From positions 1-58,419 of the forward strand of contig NCCT01000015.1 in assembly GCA_002279795.1 (NCBI GenBank): 58,419 nt of DNA, written 5' to 3'. Under the pieces are notes generated by a model. The model ran no database searches, was not told the DNA's origin, and was given only the letters and a program-made list of their open reading frames with translations. The stretch's first letter is position 1; each line of letters begins with the position of its first letter. Below are positions 1 to 7,409 of the stretch, in pieces. The DNA is from Hydrogenophilales bacterium 12-61-10 (lineage in GTDB: Bacteria; Pseudomonadota; Gammaproteobacteria; Burkholderiales; Thiobacillaceae). The position numbers were made by a program, and so were the translations under genes.

Positions 1-289
1 TCAGCATGCACCCCAGCAACGCGGCCAGCGCACCAAATACCGTCCCCAGCCCAATGCTGAAAGCATAACCGCCGAGAAAGGCGATGATCTGGCGCGGCAG
101 GCCGATGGCCGTGAATATTCCCCCCATCAGCAGGAACAGCAGCGCACCGTTGATGCCGTGGCCGCGCACCCGCGCGTCAATCCAGGCTTCGTTGACGCTA
201 TTGCCGAGATCGCTGGTGTTGAACAGATAGCCCAGCAAGGCCAGGCTCAGCATCAGCGCCAGGCCTTTAAGAATGACGCGCGCGTTCAT
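1..289 (-). CDS. TVP38/TMEM64 (DedA-like) membrane protein, 3' end beyond window
   Basis: The gene starts with ATG at 289, directly after the stop codon of the upstream glycosyltransferase, and runs off the left edge, so about 96 N-terminal residues are visible. A hydrophobic helix at about residues 7-22 is followed by a second hydrophobic stretch and the segment GLPRQIIAFLGGYAF, which matches the conserved GxPRxxxxxxxG region of SNARE-associated TVP38/DedA integral membrane proteins. Members of this family sit in the inner membrane; some act as lipid scramblases or undecaprenyl-phosphate transporters, but the role of this member is not known. Adjacency to a DPM-type glycosyltransferase suggests an envelope role (inference). 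Confidence 0.7.
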   Translation of the reverse strand, partial: MNARVILKGLALMLSLALLGYLFNTSDLGNSVNEAWIDARVRGHGINGALLFLLMGGIFTAIGLPRQIIAFLGGYAFSIGLGTVFGALAALLGCML

Positions 290-1039
290 CTACAGGTCGG
301 AATCTGGCTCGATCAGCGGCAAGCGCACCCGTCGCTGCAGCCAGGCCACGCCGAACAGATCGACGATGCCCACCCACAGGCGGTTATGCACGCCATATTT
401 GGACGTGCCACGTTCGCGCGCACGATGGTGAACCGGCACCGACACCACCGCGCCGCCGTTGCGCATCACCAGCGCGGGCAAAAATCGATGCAAATGGTCG
501 AAGTTGGGGAGCTGCAAAAATGTCTCGCGCGCAAACACCTTGAGTCCGCAGCCAGTATCTGGCGTGTTGTCTTTCAACATGCGTGAGCGCACGCCGTTGG
601 CGATTTTCGACGACAGGCGGCGCAAAAAGGTGTCATTGCGCTTGGCGCGCCATCCGGCCAGCAACTCCAGGTTGGCGGGCTGCGCGGGATTGGCCAGCTC
701 GGCCAGTAGCGCCGGAATATCGGCAGGATCGTTCTGTCCATCGCCGTCGAGCGTGGCGATCCATTCGTATCGCGCCGCGTTCACCCCGGTCGTCACCGCG
801 CGACTTTGCCCGCAGGACTCCCGATGCCGGATCACCCGCAACATCGGGAATTCCGTCTTCAGCGCCGCCAGCCGCGCTTGAGTGGCGTCGGTGCTGCCAT
901 CGTTGATATAGAGGATTTCGAACTGGGTGTTGCCAGACAGCGCCGCTGCGATTTCGCGCACCAGCGGCTCGACGTTGTCCTGTTCGTTCTTGACGGGTAC
1001 AACCACGGACAGCCTGCCGTGATAGGCATATTTAGGCAT
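290..1039 (-). CDS. Family 2 glycosyltransferase (DPM1/DPG synthase-like)
   Basis: This 249-residue cytosolic glycosyltransferase has a GT-A fold. The N-terminal strand LSVVVPVKNEQDNVEPL (about residues 10-26), the INDGSTDAT nucleotide-binding segment (about 45-53) and the acidic motif TLDGDGQNDP (about 96-105) are all present, with later residues typical of polyprenyl-phosphate sugar transferases. Such enzymes move a hexose or aminoarabinose-type sugar from a nucleotide donor to undecaprenyl phosphate for envelope glycan modification; the sugar here cannot be told. No transmembrane segments follow the catalytic domain, unlike GtrB- or ArnC-type enzymes. The membrane protein gene downstream begins immediately after the stop, so the two are probably cotranscribed. 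Confidence 0.85.
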   Translation of the reverse strand: MPKYAYHGRLSVVVPVKNEQDNVEPLVREIAAALSGNTQFEILYINDGSTDATQARLAALKTEFPMLRVIRHRESCGQSRAVTTGVNAARYEWIATLDGDGQNDPADIPALLAELANPAQPANLELLAGWRAKRNDTFLRRLSSKIANGVRSRMLKDNTPDTGCGLKVFARETFLQLPNFDHLHRFLPALVMRNGGAVVSVPVHHRARERGTSKYGVHNRLWVGIVDLFGVAWLQRRVRLPLIEPDSDL

Positions 1040-1437
1040 TGCGATGTTCTTCGATCGAAGGATTCGGGCAAGCCGGCTCGCACCAAACTCACTATGAATG
1101 ATACAAAACCGGGATTAATTTTCCTTAAAACCGGGCTTTGAGACGGCACAAGACACCCTGAATTAAATCATGAAGGTCAACACTCTAAATGGGTTTCCCG
1201 GGTTGCGCACGCCCCGCGCGCCAATTCCCGAACCCACCCAATCACCCCCTGCCTGCTGCCATAGGCACTGGGCGTCTCCCATCCCCATGAGCGAATCGAC
1301 CGTTGTACAGTGCAAGGCAATCGACTGGATATGACTGGACTCCGGGCACCGAGACGAGGCGAACCACAAGATCAGGCACCGCCATAAAAATTGAAAAACC
1401 CGCACAGCCAATAGCCATGCGGGTTTTCAGGAATAAC
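1040..1437. other. Intergenic stretch without a convincing gene
   Basis: About 400 bases separate the glycosyltransferase start from the tRNA-Ser gene. It contains a direct repeat of AAAACCGGG (about 1106-1114 and 1125-1133) and the tRNA terminator listed separately. An 82-codon minus-strand open frame (1163-1411) runs into the terminator hairpin, has no family resemblance and no good ribosome-binding site, so I do not call it a gene. Confidence 0.6.
1391..1430 (-). terminator. Intrinsic terminator of tRNA-Ser(GGA)
   Basis: Read on the minus strand, AAACCCGCA and TGCGGGTTT form a stem around a loop of about 13 nt. The stem ends in a T-rich tail (TTTTTC then AATTTTTA). It lies just downstream of the tRNA-Ser gene on the same strand. 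Confidence 0.75.
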
Positions 1438-1528
1438 TGGCGGAGAGGGCGGGATTCGAACCCGCGTTAGGATATTATCCTAAACACGCTTTCCAGGCGT
1501 GCGACTTAAACCGCTCATCCACCTCTCC
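1438..1528 (-). tRNA. tRNA-Ser (anticodon GGA)
   Basis: The minus strand folds as a class II tRNA: acceptor arm GGAGAGG/CCTCTCC (1522-1528 with 1442-1448), anticodon arm CACGC-CTGGAAA-GCGTG giving anticodon GGA, a long variable arm (TTAGGATAATATCCTAA), a T arm with GGTTCGAATCC, discriminator G and an encoded CCA (1438-1440). It reads UCC and UCU serine codons. Confidence 0.97.
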
Positions 1529-1539
1529 GGGAGCCGGGC

Positions 1540-1568
1540 ATCATACCGGAAGCCCCCACCTGCAGCAA
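1540..1568 (-). promoter_or_regulatory. Sigma-70 promoter of tRNA-Ser(GGA)
   Basis: On the minus strand TTGCTG (1568-1563), a spacer of 17 nt and TATGAT (1545-1540) lie 11 nt before the mature tRNA 5' end. Position and spacing fit a sigma-70 promoter. Confidence 0.7.
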
Positions 1569-1623
1569 ACTGAACTTGCGCTGATTAACCCTACTCGCCG
1601 CATAAAAAAGTTGACGTCCGCCA

Positions 1624-1651
1624 CTTGAATCTCCGTCGACCATCCCCATTT
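1624..1651 (+). promoter_or_regulatory. Sigma-32 heat-shock promoter of grpE
   Basis: CTTGAA (1624-1629), a 14-nt spacer and CCCCATTT (1644-1651) match the RpoH (sigma-32) consensus very closely. It lies 26 nt before the grpE ATG. No CIRCE inverted repeat (HrcA operator) is seen. Confidence 0.9.
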
Positions 1652-1677
1652 GTTCGCGAGATCAATTGGGAGTGCAT

Positions 1678-2205
1678 ATGCAGGACGACATCGAAATCAA
1701 TGCAGACGCGGCTAACGCTCCAACTGCTCACACCAAAGAAACCATGCCCAGCCTGGAAGAAATGCTGAAGGCGTCAGAGCTTGTCGCAGCCGAACATCAT
1801 GACGCCTGGCTGCGTGCCAAGGCTGAAACCGAGAACATGCGCCGCCGCGCGGCAGATGACGTCGACAAGGCGCGCAAGTTCGCAGTGGAAAGCTTCGCCA
1901 GCGAACTGATGGCGGTCAAGGACAGCCTGGAAGCGGCACTCACAGTTGAGTCTCCGAGTGTCGAAAACATGAAGGACGGCGTCGAACTGACACTGAAGCA
2001 GCTGGTTGCCGCATTCGCTAAATTCAGCCTGAACGAGATCAACCCGGTGGGTGAGAAATTCGATCCGCACCAGCATCAAGCCATCCAGATGATCGAATCC
2101 GATCAGCCCGGCAACACCGTGGTCACCGTATTGCAAAAAGGCTATCGCCTGCATGAGCGCACGCTGCGCCCGGCTCTGGTCATGGTGGCAAAAAATAAAG
2201 ATTGA
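1678..2205 (+). CDS. grpE: Nucleotide exchange factor GrpE
   Basis: GrpE is the cytosolic dimeric co-chaperone that releases ADP from DnaK. The 175-residue protein has an acidic N terminus, a long coiled-coil helix (about residues 15-75, including [13 protein letters not shown]) and the conserved C-terminal beta domain with [15 protein letters not shown] and [18 protein letters not shown] choose ATG 1678 because GGGAG (1668-1672) sits at proper distance before it; in-frame TTG 1666 and GTG 1672 are alternatives. It is first in a grpE-dnaK-dnaJ cluster and is preceded by a sigma-32 promoter. No hrcA gene is present upstream. Confidence 0.97.
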   Translation: MQDDIEINADAANAPTAHTKETMPSLEEMLKASELVAAEHHDAWLRAKAETENMRRRAADDVDKARKFAVESFASELMAVKDSLEAALTVESPSVENMKDGVELTLKQLVAAFAKFSLNEINPVGEKFDPHQHQAIQMIESDQPGNTVVTVLQKGYRLHERTLRPALVMVAKNKD

Positions 2206-2226
2206 ACGCCTGGATGCGCCGATGCT

Positions 2227-2254
2227 ATTGAAACCGGCACGGCGCTCCCCACAT
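2227..2254 (+). promoter_or_regulatory. Second sigma-32 promoter, in front of dnaK
   Basis: ATTGAA (2227-2232), a 14-nt spacer and CCCCACAT (2247-2254) resemble the RpoH consensus. It lies in the 85-bp grpE-dnaK gap and would let dnaK be induced independently of grpE. Confidence 0.7.
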
Positions 2255-2290
2255 ATCACCCCATTCAAACACTATTAGAAGGAACGCATC

Positions 2291-4168
2291 ATGGGACGCA
2301 TTATTGGAATTGACCTCGGCACCACCAACTCCTGCGTGGCAGTGATGGAAAACGGCAAGCCGAAGGTGATCGAAAACGTCGAAGGCGCACGCACCACGCC
2401 GTCCATCGTCGCCTACACCGAAGACGGCGAAATCCTGGTGGGTGCACCCGCCAAGCGTCAGGCGGTCACCAACCCGAAGAACACGCTGTACGCGGTCAAG
2501 CGCCTGATCGGCCGCCGCTTCGATGAAAAAGAAGTGCAGAAAGACATCGGCCTGATGCCCTACAAGATCGTCAAGGCCGACAACGGCGACGCCTGGGTTG
2601 AAGTGCGCGGCCAGAAAATGGCGGCACAGCAGGTCTCGGCCGAAACCCTGCGCAAGATGAAGAAAACCGCCGAAGATTATCTGGGCGAAGAAGTCACCGA
2701 AGCCGTCATCACCGTGCCGGCCTACTTCAACGACAGCCAGCGCCAGGCGACCAAGGACGCCGGCCGCATCGCCGGTCTCGAAGTCAAGCGCATCATCAAC
2801 GAGCCGACTGCGGCCGCGCTGGCCTTCGGCATGGACAAGAAGGAAGGCGACCGCAAGATTGCCGTGTATGACCTCGGCGGCGGCACCTTCGACATCTCCA
2901 TCATCGAGATTGCCGAAATGGACGGCGAGCACCAGTTCGAAGTGCTGTCGACCAACGGCGACACCTTCCTCGGCGGCGAAGACTTCGACCAGCGCCTGAT
3001 CGACTACATCGCCGACGAATTCAAGAAAGAGCAAGGCGTCGACCTGAAGAAAGACGTGCTGGCGTTGCAGCGCCTGAAGGAAGCGGCAGAAAAGGCCAAG
3101 ATCGAGCTGTCGTCCGCGCAGCAGACCGAAGTCAACCTGCCCTACATCACGGCTGACGCCTCCGGTCCCAAGCACCTGGCCGTGAAAATCACCCGCGCCA
3201 AGTTCGAGAGCCTGGTCGAGGAACTGATCAAGCGCACCATCGACCCATGCAAAATGGCACTGAAGGATGCCGGCCTGACCACCTCGCAGATCGACGACGT
3301 GATTCTGGTCGGCGGCCAGACCCGCATGCCCAAGGTGATGGATGCGGTGAAGGACTTCTTCGGCAAGGAAGCGCGCCGCGACGTCAACCCGGATGAAGCC
3401 GTGGCAGTCGGCGCTGCGATTCAGGGCGGCGTGCTGCAGGGCGAAGTCAAGGATGTGCTGTTGCTTGACGTGACGCCGCTATCGCTGGGTATCGAAACCC
3501 TGGGCGGCGTGATGACCAAGCTGATCCCGAAGAACACCACGATCCCGACCAAGGCGAGCCAGGTGTTCTCGACCGCTGACGACAACCAGAGCGCAGTGAC
3601 CGTGCACGTGCTGCAAGGCGAACGTGAAGTCGCCTCGGGCAACAAGAGCCTGGGCCAGTTCAACCTGAGCGAAATTCCGCCCGCGCCGCGCGGCATGCCG
3701 CAGATCGAGGTCACGTTCGACATCGACGCCAACGGCATCCTGCACGTGTCGGCCAAGGACAAGGCCAGCGGTAAGGAAAACAAGATCAAGATCCAGGCGT
3801 CCTCGGGCTTGAGCGAAGAAGAAATCCAGCGCATGGTGAAAGACGCCGAAGCAAACGCCGCCGAAGACCACAAAGCAGTCGAACTGGCGACGGCGCGCAA
3901 TGCGGCCGACAGCATGATCCACTCGGTGAAGAAATCGCTCACCGAACACGGCGACAAGGTGTCGGCCGATGAAAAGGCCGCGATCGAAACAGCTTTGCAA
4001 GAGTGCGAAGACGCTGTGCGCGAAGGCGACAAGGACATCATCGAAGCCAAGACCAACGCACTTGCCACCGCCAGCCACAAGCTTGCGGAGCAGATGTACA
4101 AGGAAGATCAAGCGCAGCAACCGGGTGCGGCAGCCGGCGGGAAGAGGTTAAAGACAAGTAAGCCGTGA
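2291..4168 (+). CDS. dnaK: Molecular chaperone DnaK (Hsp70) with altered C terminus
   Basis: DnaK is the cytosolic ATP-dependent Hsp70 chaperone. The ATPase domain is intact: [13 protein letters not shown] (residues 5-17), the [15 protein letters not shown] segment, DLGGGTFD (about 196) and the interdomain linker [12 protein letters not shown]. The substrate domain and lid follow. The protein ends after 625 residues in [14 protein letters not shown]. Family members are usually near 640 residues and end in a DDVVDAEFEEVKDK-like tail. Here GAAGAGGTTAAAGACAAGTAA (4141-4161) encodes exactly EEVKDK-stop, but in another frame from 2291. A small deletion plus frameshift before 4141 is therefore likely, leaving the chaperone core whole but the tail replaced. 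ATG 2291 follows AGAAGGAA. Confidence 0.95.
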   Translation: MGRIIGIDLGTTNSCVAVMENGKPKVIENVEGARTTPSIVAYTEDGEILVGAPAKRQAVTNPKNTLYAVKRLIGRRFDEKEVQKDIGLMPYKIVKADNGDAWVEVRGQKMAAQQVSAETLRKMKKTAEDYLGEEVTEAVITVPAYFNDSQRQATKDAGRIAGLEVKRIINEPTAAALAFGMDKKEGDRKIAVYDLGGGTFDISIIEIAEMDGEHQFEVLSTNGDTFLGGEDFDQRLIDYIADEFKKEQGVDLKKDVLALQRLKEAAEKAKIELSSAQQTEVNLPYITADASGPKHLAVKITRAKFESLVEELIKRTIDPCKMALKDAGLTTSQIDDVILVGGQTRMPKVMDAVKDFFGKEARRDVNPDEAVAVGAAIQGGVLQGEVKDVLLLDVTPLSLGIETLGGVMTKLIPKNTTIPTKASQVFSTADDNQSAVTVHVLQGEREVASGNKSLGQFNLSEIPPAPRGMPQIEVTFDIDANGILHVSAKDKASGKENKIKIQASSGLSEEEIQRMVKDAEANAAEDHKAVELATARNAADSMIHSVKKSLTEHGDKVSADEKAAIETALQECEDAVREGDKDIIEAKTNALATASHKLAEQMYKEDQAQQPGAAAGGKRLKTSKP

Positions 4169-4185
4169 GCGGTGAGCGGTGAGCG
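4165..4185 (+). repeat. Three tandem copies of GTGAGCG
   Basis: Perfect 7-bp tandem repeats at 4165-4171, 4172-4178 and 4179-4185 overlap the dnaK stop codon and the 5' arm of the terminator. Confidence 0.85.
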
Positions 4186-4207
4186 GGCAACCGTTCACCG
4201 CTTTTTG
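4175..4207 (+). terminator. Intrinsic terminator between dnaK and dnaJ
   Basis: AGCGGTGA (4175-4182) pairs with TCACCGCT (4195-4202) across a 12-nt loop, followed by TTTTTG. It would lower dnaJ transcription relative to dnaK. Confidence 0.75.
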
Positions 4208-4245
4208 CTTTCCAGCTTTCTTGCTCACTGTTTACGCCCACCATC

Positions 4246-5355
4246 ATGTCAAAACGCGACTATTACGAAATCCTCGGCGTCGCCAAGAACGCCTCGGACG
4301 AAGAAATCAAAAAGGCCTACCGCAAGCTGGCCATGAAGCACCATCCTGACCGTAACCCGGACGACAAGGGCGCGGAGGAGAAATTCAAGGAAGCCAAACA
4401 GGCTTACGAAATGCTGTCCGACTCGGACAAGCGTGCTGCTTACGATCAGTTTGGCCATGCCGGCGTCGACCAGCAGGCTGGAATGGGCGGCGGAGGCGGT
4501 GGATTTTCCGATGCCTTCTCCGACATTTTTGGCGATATTTTTGGCGGTGGCGGAGGCGGCAACCGCCGCGACCGCGTCTACCGCGGCGCCGACTTGCGCT
4601 ACAACCTGGAAATCGGGCTGGAAGAAGCGGCTCGGGGCACTGAAACCAAAATCCGCATCCCCACGCTGGAGGAATGCGAGGTTTGTCACGGCAGCGGCGC
4701 CAAGCCCGGCACCACGCCCACCACGTGCACCACCTGTGGCGGTCATGGCCAGGTTCGCATCCAGCAGGGCTTTTTCTCGGTGCAGCAAACCTGCCCGCGT
4801 TGCGGCGGCACCGGAAAAATGGTGAGCGATCCCTGCACCGCGTGCCACGGGGAAGGCCGGGTCAAGAAGCACAAGACCCTGTCAGTCAAGATCCCCGCTG
4901 GCGTCGACAATGGCGACCGCATCCGTTTGGGTGGCGAAGGCGAGGCCGGCGTCAACGGCGGACCTGCAGGAGATTTGTATGTCGTCATTCAACTGAAGGA
5001 GCATGCTGTCTTCAAACGTGACGGCGATGATCTGCATTGCGAAATGCCGATCAGCTTTGCCACGGCAGCCTTGGGCGGTGAAGTCGAAATACCCACCCTC
5101 GACAGCCACGCCAAAATCAAGATTCCACCCGAAACGCAGACCGGCAAGGTATTCCGCCTGCGCGGCAAAGGCATCAAGGGGGTACGCAGCAATGCGCCTG
5201 GCGACCTGATGTGCCACATGCAGGTGGAAACGCCCGTGAACCTGTCCGATCGTCAGCGTGAACTACTGCGCGAATTCGACGACCTGAGCCCTGGCCGCAA
5301 CAACAATCCGCGCGCCCAGTCGTTCATGGACAAGGTGAAATCGTTCTTTGGCTAA
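4246..5355 (+). CDS. dnaJ: Chaperone DnaJ (Hsp40)
   Basis: DnaJ delivers substrates to DnaK and stimulates its ATPase. The 369-residue protein shows the full type I layout. The J domain carries [10 protein letters not shown] (HPD at about residues 33-35), and a Gly/Phe-rich linker follows (about 75-107). The zinc region has four CxxCxGxG repeats ([32 protein letters not shown], about 145-210), followed by the C-terminal substrate domains. It follows dnaK across a terminator-like hairpin. I see no strong Shine-Dalgarno sequence before ATG 4246. Confidence 0.97.
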   Translation: MSKRDYYEILGVAKNASDEEIKKAYRKLAMKHHPDRNPDDKGAEEKFKEAKQAYEMLSDSDKRAAYDQFGHAGVDQQAGMGGGGGGFSDAFSDIFGDIFGGGGGGNRRDRVYRGADLRYNLEIGLEEAARGTETKIRIPTLEECEVCHGSGAKPGTTPTTCTTCGGHGQVRIQQGFFSVQQTCPRCGGTGKMVSDPCTACHGEGRVKKHKTLSVKIPAGVDNGDRIRLGGEGEAGVNGGPAGDLYVVIQLKEHAVFKRDGDDLHCEMPISFATAALGGEVEIPTLDSHAKIKIPPETQTGKVFRLRGKGIKGVRSNAPGDLMCHMQVETPVNLSDRQRELLREFDDLSPGRNNNPRAQSFMDKVKSFFG

Positions 5356-5380
5356 GGATCGGCCCTCTGGGCTGCTGCTC

Positions 5381-6238
5381 CTAATAACTGAGTTGCAGCG
5401 ACGCGTACGCTGCGGTCTGATCCGGCTGGTTGGCGATATTGCCGAGTTGGGCATAAGCCAGCGTCAGCGAGACTGACTTACTGGGCAGCCAGGCGAGGAA
5501 AACATCGCGATAGTCATCTTCACGAAAAGCGCTGAGGTTATCCGGCTTGTGCCGGTATTCCATCCCCAGCGCCACGGCATCATTTAGAAAAACCGCCGCC
5601 GAACCCTCAAAGTGCGCCTGATAATGGTTGGCACGATCGCCGCCAAAACCCAGCAGGCCCATCTGGTTGGCACGCGTGCCGCGCAGGGTTGCATTCAGCA
5701 ATACGTTGCGTCCCAGCAAACCAGCCAGATAAAGCTTGGTTGCACTGGCATAAATGTCGATGCCCCGGTCATTCCGCGCGCCCAGTGCGCTCGGCACGAA
5801 GTCAAAATCCCGGTTGCGCTTGTATTGCAGCCCCAGGGCGACTTGCGGAACCCAGGTGTCCTGATCGAACACTGCATCTCCCAGAACCTTGAGTTTCAGC
5901 CCGACGATGTCCTGCTCGATGGACTCGCCCGGCACCGTGCTTCCCAAGCCCAGGCGCTGGCGTGCAAACGACAGTTCCACCCGATCGTAAAAGCCGATCG
6001 CCACACCTGCGCTGTGCAGCCTGAAGTTGCTGATATCGAGATACGTTGCATACGCGGTCATGCCGATCTCATCACGCGTACCGGTGCCTGCAATCAGCGC
6101 CCACGGCGTCAAACCGCCGCCTGCAGCCCCCTCCAACTGGCTAACACCCCCCGTAGCCAACAGACGTCCACCTGCGTGGGCGGTGTGAACTGCGGCCAGC
6201 GTCATCGCTGCAACAACAAGCAAGCTCCTGTACTTCAT
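5381..6238 (-). CDS. DUF3034 family outer-membrane protein
   Basis: The 285-residue protein begins with a clear signal peptide (MKYRSLLVVAAMTLAAVHTAHA, cleavage near residue 22). The rest has alternating hydrophobic beta strands and an aromatic C-terminal residue (ASLQLSY), as expected for an outer-membrane beta-barrel. The sequence matches my memory of the DUF3034 family, found mainly in betaproteobacteria; its function is unknown. It is divergent from the haemoglobin/cupredoxin/GGDEF operon at 6371-9794, with a shared 132-bp intergenic region, and this proximity suggests a joint role (inference). Confidence 0.75.
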   Translation of the reverse strand: MKYRSLLVVAAMTLAAVHTAHAGGRLLATGGVSQLEGAAGGGLTPWALIAGTGTRDEIGMTAYATYLDISNFRLHSAGVAIGFYDRVELSFARQRLGLGSTVPGESIEQDIVGLKLKVLGDAVFDQDTWVPQVALGLQYKRNRDFDFVPSALGARNDRGIDIYASATKLYLAGLLGRNVLLNATLRGTRANQMGLLGFGGDRANHYQAHFEGSAAVFLNDAVALGMEYRHKPDNLSAFREDDYRDVFLAWLPSKSVSLTLAYAQLGNIANQPDQTAAYASLQLSY

Positions 6239-6370
6239 GATTCGACGATCCGGGTAGAGGGAGGGAAAGCTCAGATAACGGCGAGAAATTTAATAAATGA
6301 ATCCCTCAAGCCCCGGATTCAAAAGCCGATATCTCTCTAGCAGCCTTTTACACCCGACAGATAAAAAACC

Positions 6371-6796
6371 ATGCGGAAACTGTTGTTACTGAGCGTCATG
6401 CTGTCCGGCATGGCGGGAAATATCGCGTACGCATCCGGCGGCGAATCGCTGTATTCCCGCATCGGAGGCCAGCCCGTCGTTGCTGGCGTGGTCGATCAGA
6501 TGATCGAGGCCGTCGCCCATGACCCTAACGTGAATCAGTCCTTCGACAAGGTCAATCTCAAGCGCCTGAAAGAAAAGCTGGCAGAACAGATTTGCGCGCT
6601 AAGCGGAGGCGGCTGCATCTATACCGGCGATGAAATGAAATTGGTCCACAAGGGACTCAGGATCAATGAACGCGAGTTTTTTTACCTGGTAGAAGCGTTG
6701 CGTGAAGCACTCGATTCCCACGGCGTCGCCCAGAGTGAGAAGAACGAACTGCTGGCGATTCTTGCCCCGATGAAACGTCTGATTGTCGAAAAATGA
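6371..6796 (+). CDS. Exported group I truncated haemoglobin
   Basis: This 141-residue protein has the 2-on-2 truncated-globin pattern, with SLYSRIGGQPVVAGVVDQM (about residues 26-44) and the proximal haem ligand His93 in KLVHKGLRI. A signal peptide precedes it (hydrophobic core LLLLSVMLSGMAG, likely cleavage after AYA at 21), so the globin should be periplasmic; most family members are cytosolic. Two cysteines (75 and 82) could form a disulphide. Truncated globins bind O2 or NO and may carry out NO dioxygenation. It overlaps the next gene by four bases (ATGA) and is the first gene of a three-gene operon. No FNR-like box is visible upstream. Confidence 0.85.
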   Translation: MRKLLLLSVMLSGMAGNIAYASGGESLYSRIGGQPVVAGVVDQMIEAVAHDPNVNQSFDKVNLKRLKEKLAEQICALSGGGCIYTGDEMKLVHKGLRINEREFFYLVEALREALDSHGVAQSEKNELLAILAPMKRLIVEK

Positions 6797-7401
6797 AGCG
6801 AGCTTGCACGTCTGTCACCCTGTTCCTGCTAGCGCTGGCCGGCATCCCCTCAGCACATGCCGCCAGCCTGACGCTCCAGGTACGGGATGCCAGGGGCGCT
6901 GCAGTGGAAGATGCCGTGGTCTACCTGATGTCGAATCAAACGCACCGCATGCCGGTGAAAAATGCCACGCTGCGAATTGATCAGGTCGACAAAGCCTTTG
7001 TTCCGCTGGTCTCGGTGGCGCAGACCGGCACCCGCGTCAGTTTTCCGAACAAGGACAACATCCGGCATCACGTGTATTCGTTTTCGAGCGCCAAAAAATT
7101 CGAGATCAAACTGTATGCCGACACCCCTAGCCAGCCTGTCCTTTTCGACAAGCCCGGCGTGGTCGTCATGGGCTGCAACATTCACGACAACATGGTCGCG
7201 CATCTGCTGCTGGTGGACACGCCCTTTTATGCCAAATCAGACCGCCAGGGCAACGCACGAATCGACGATCTGCCGCCTGGCGATTATTCGCTGATTGCCT
7301 GGTATTACATGCGCCCGGACAAGGATGCAGCGGTAATTCCGATCAGCCTTAAAACCGACACGTCGCGGACCATCACTATCACGACCCGGGATTTGAGGTA
7401 A
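6793..7401 (+). CDS. Periplasmic cupredoxin-like protein (methylamine utilization protein-type)
   Basis: The 202-residue protein has a signal peptide (residues 1-23, ending SAHA). It then has a cupredoxin-like domain with candidate type 1 copper ligands: His92 or His93 (RHHVYSF), Cys128, His131 and Met134 in GCNIHDNM. Similar proteins are labelled methylamine utilization protein or plastocyanin-like, without a proven function. The C-terminal region (DLPPGDYSLIAWYY) resembles a carboxypeptidase-regulatory-like beta sandwich. Its start overlaps the haemoglobin stop, and the GGDEF/EAL gene begins 8 nt after its stop, so the three are one transcript. A periplasmic electron-transfer or copper-sensing role is inferred. 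Confidence 0.8.
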   Translation: MKRACTSVTLFLLALAGIPSAHAASLTLQVRDARGAAVEDAVVYLMSNQTHRMPVKNATLRIDQVDKAFVPLVSVAQTGTRVSFPNKDNIRHHVYSFSSAKKFEIKLYADTPSQPVLFDKPGVVVMGCNIHDNMVAHLLLVDTPFYAKSDRQGNARIDDLPPGDYSLIAWYYMRPDKDAAVIPISLKTDTSRTITITTRDLR

Positions 7402-7409
7402 AAGCCGCC

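Noticed and set aside
1163-1411. 82-codon minus-strand frame downstream of tRNA-Ser
   Set aside because: It overlaps the tRNA terminator hairpin, lacks a ribosome-binding site and resembles no family.
2225-3175. 316-codon frame antisense to dnaK
   Set aside because: It is a shadow of a strongly conserved GC-rich gene; no family resemblance and no start signal.
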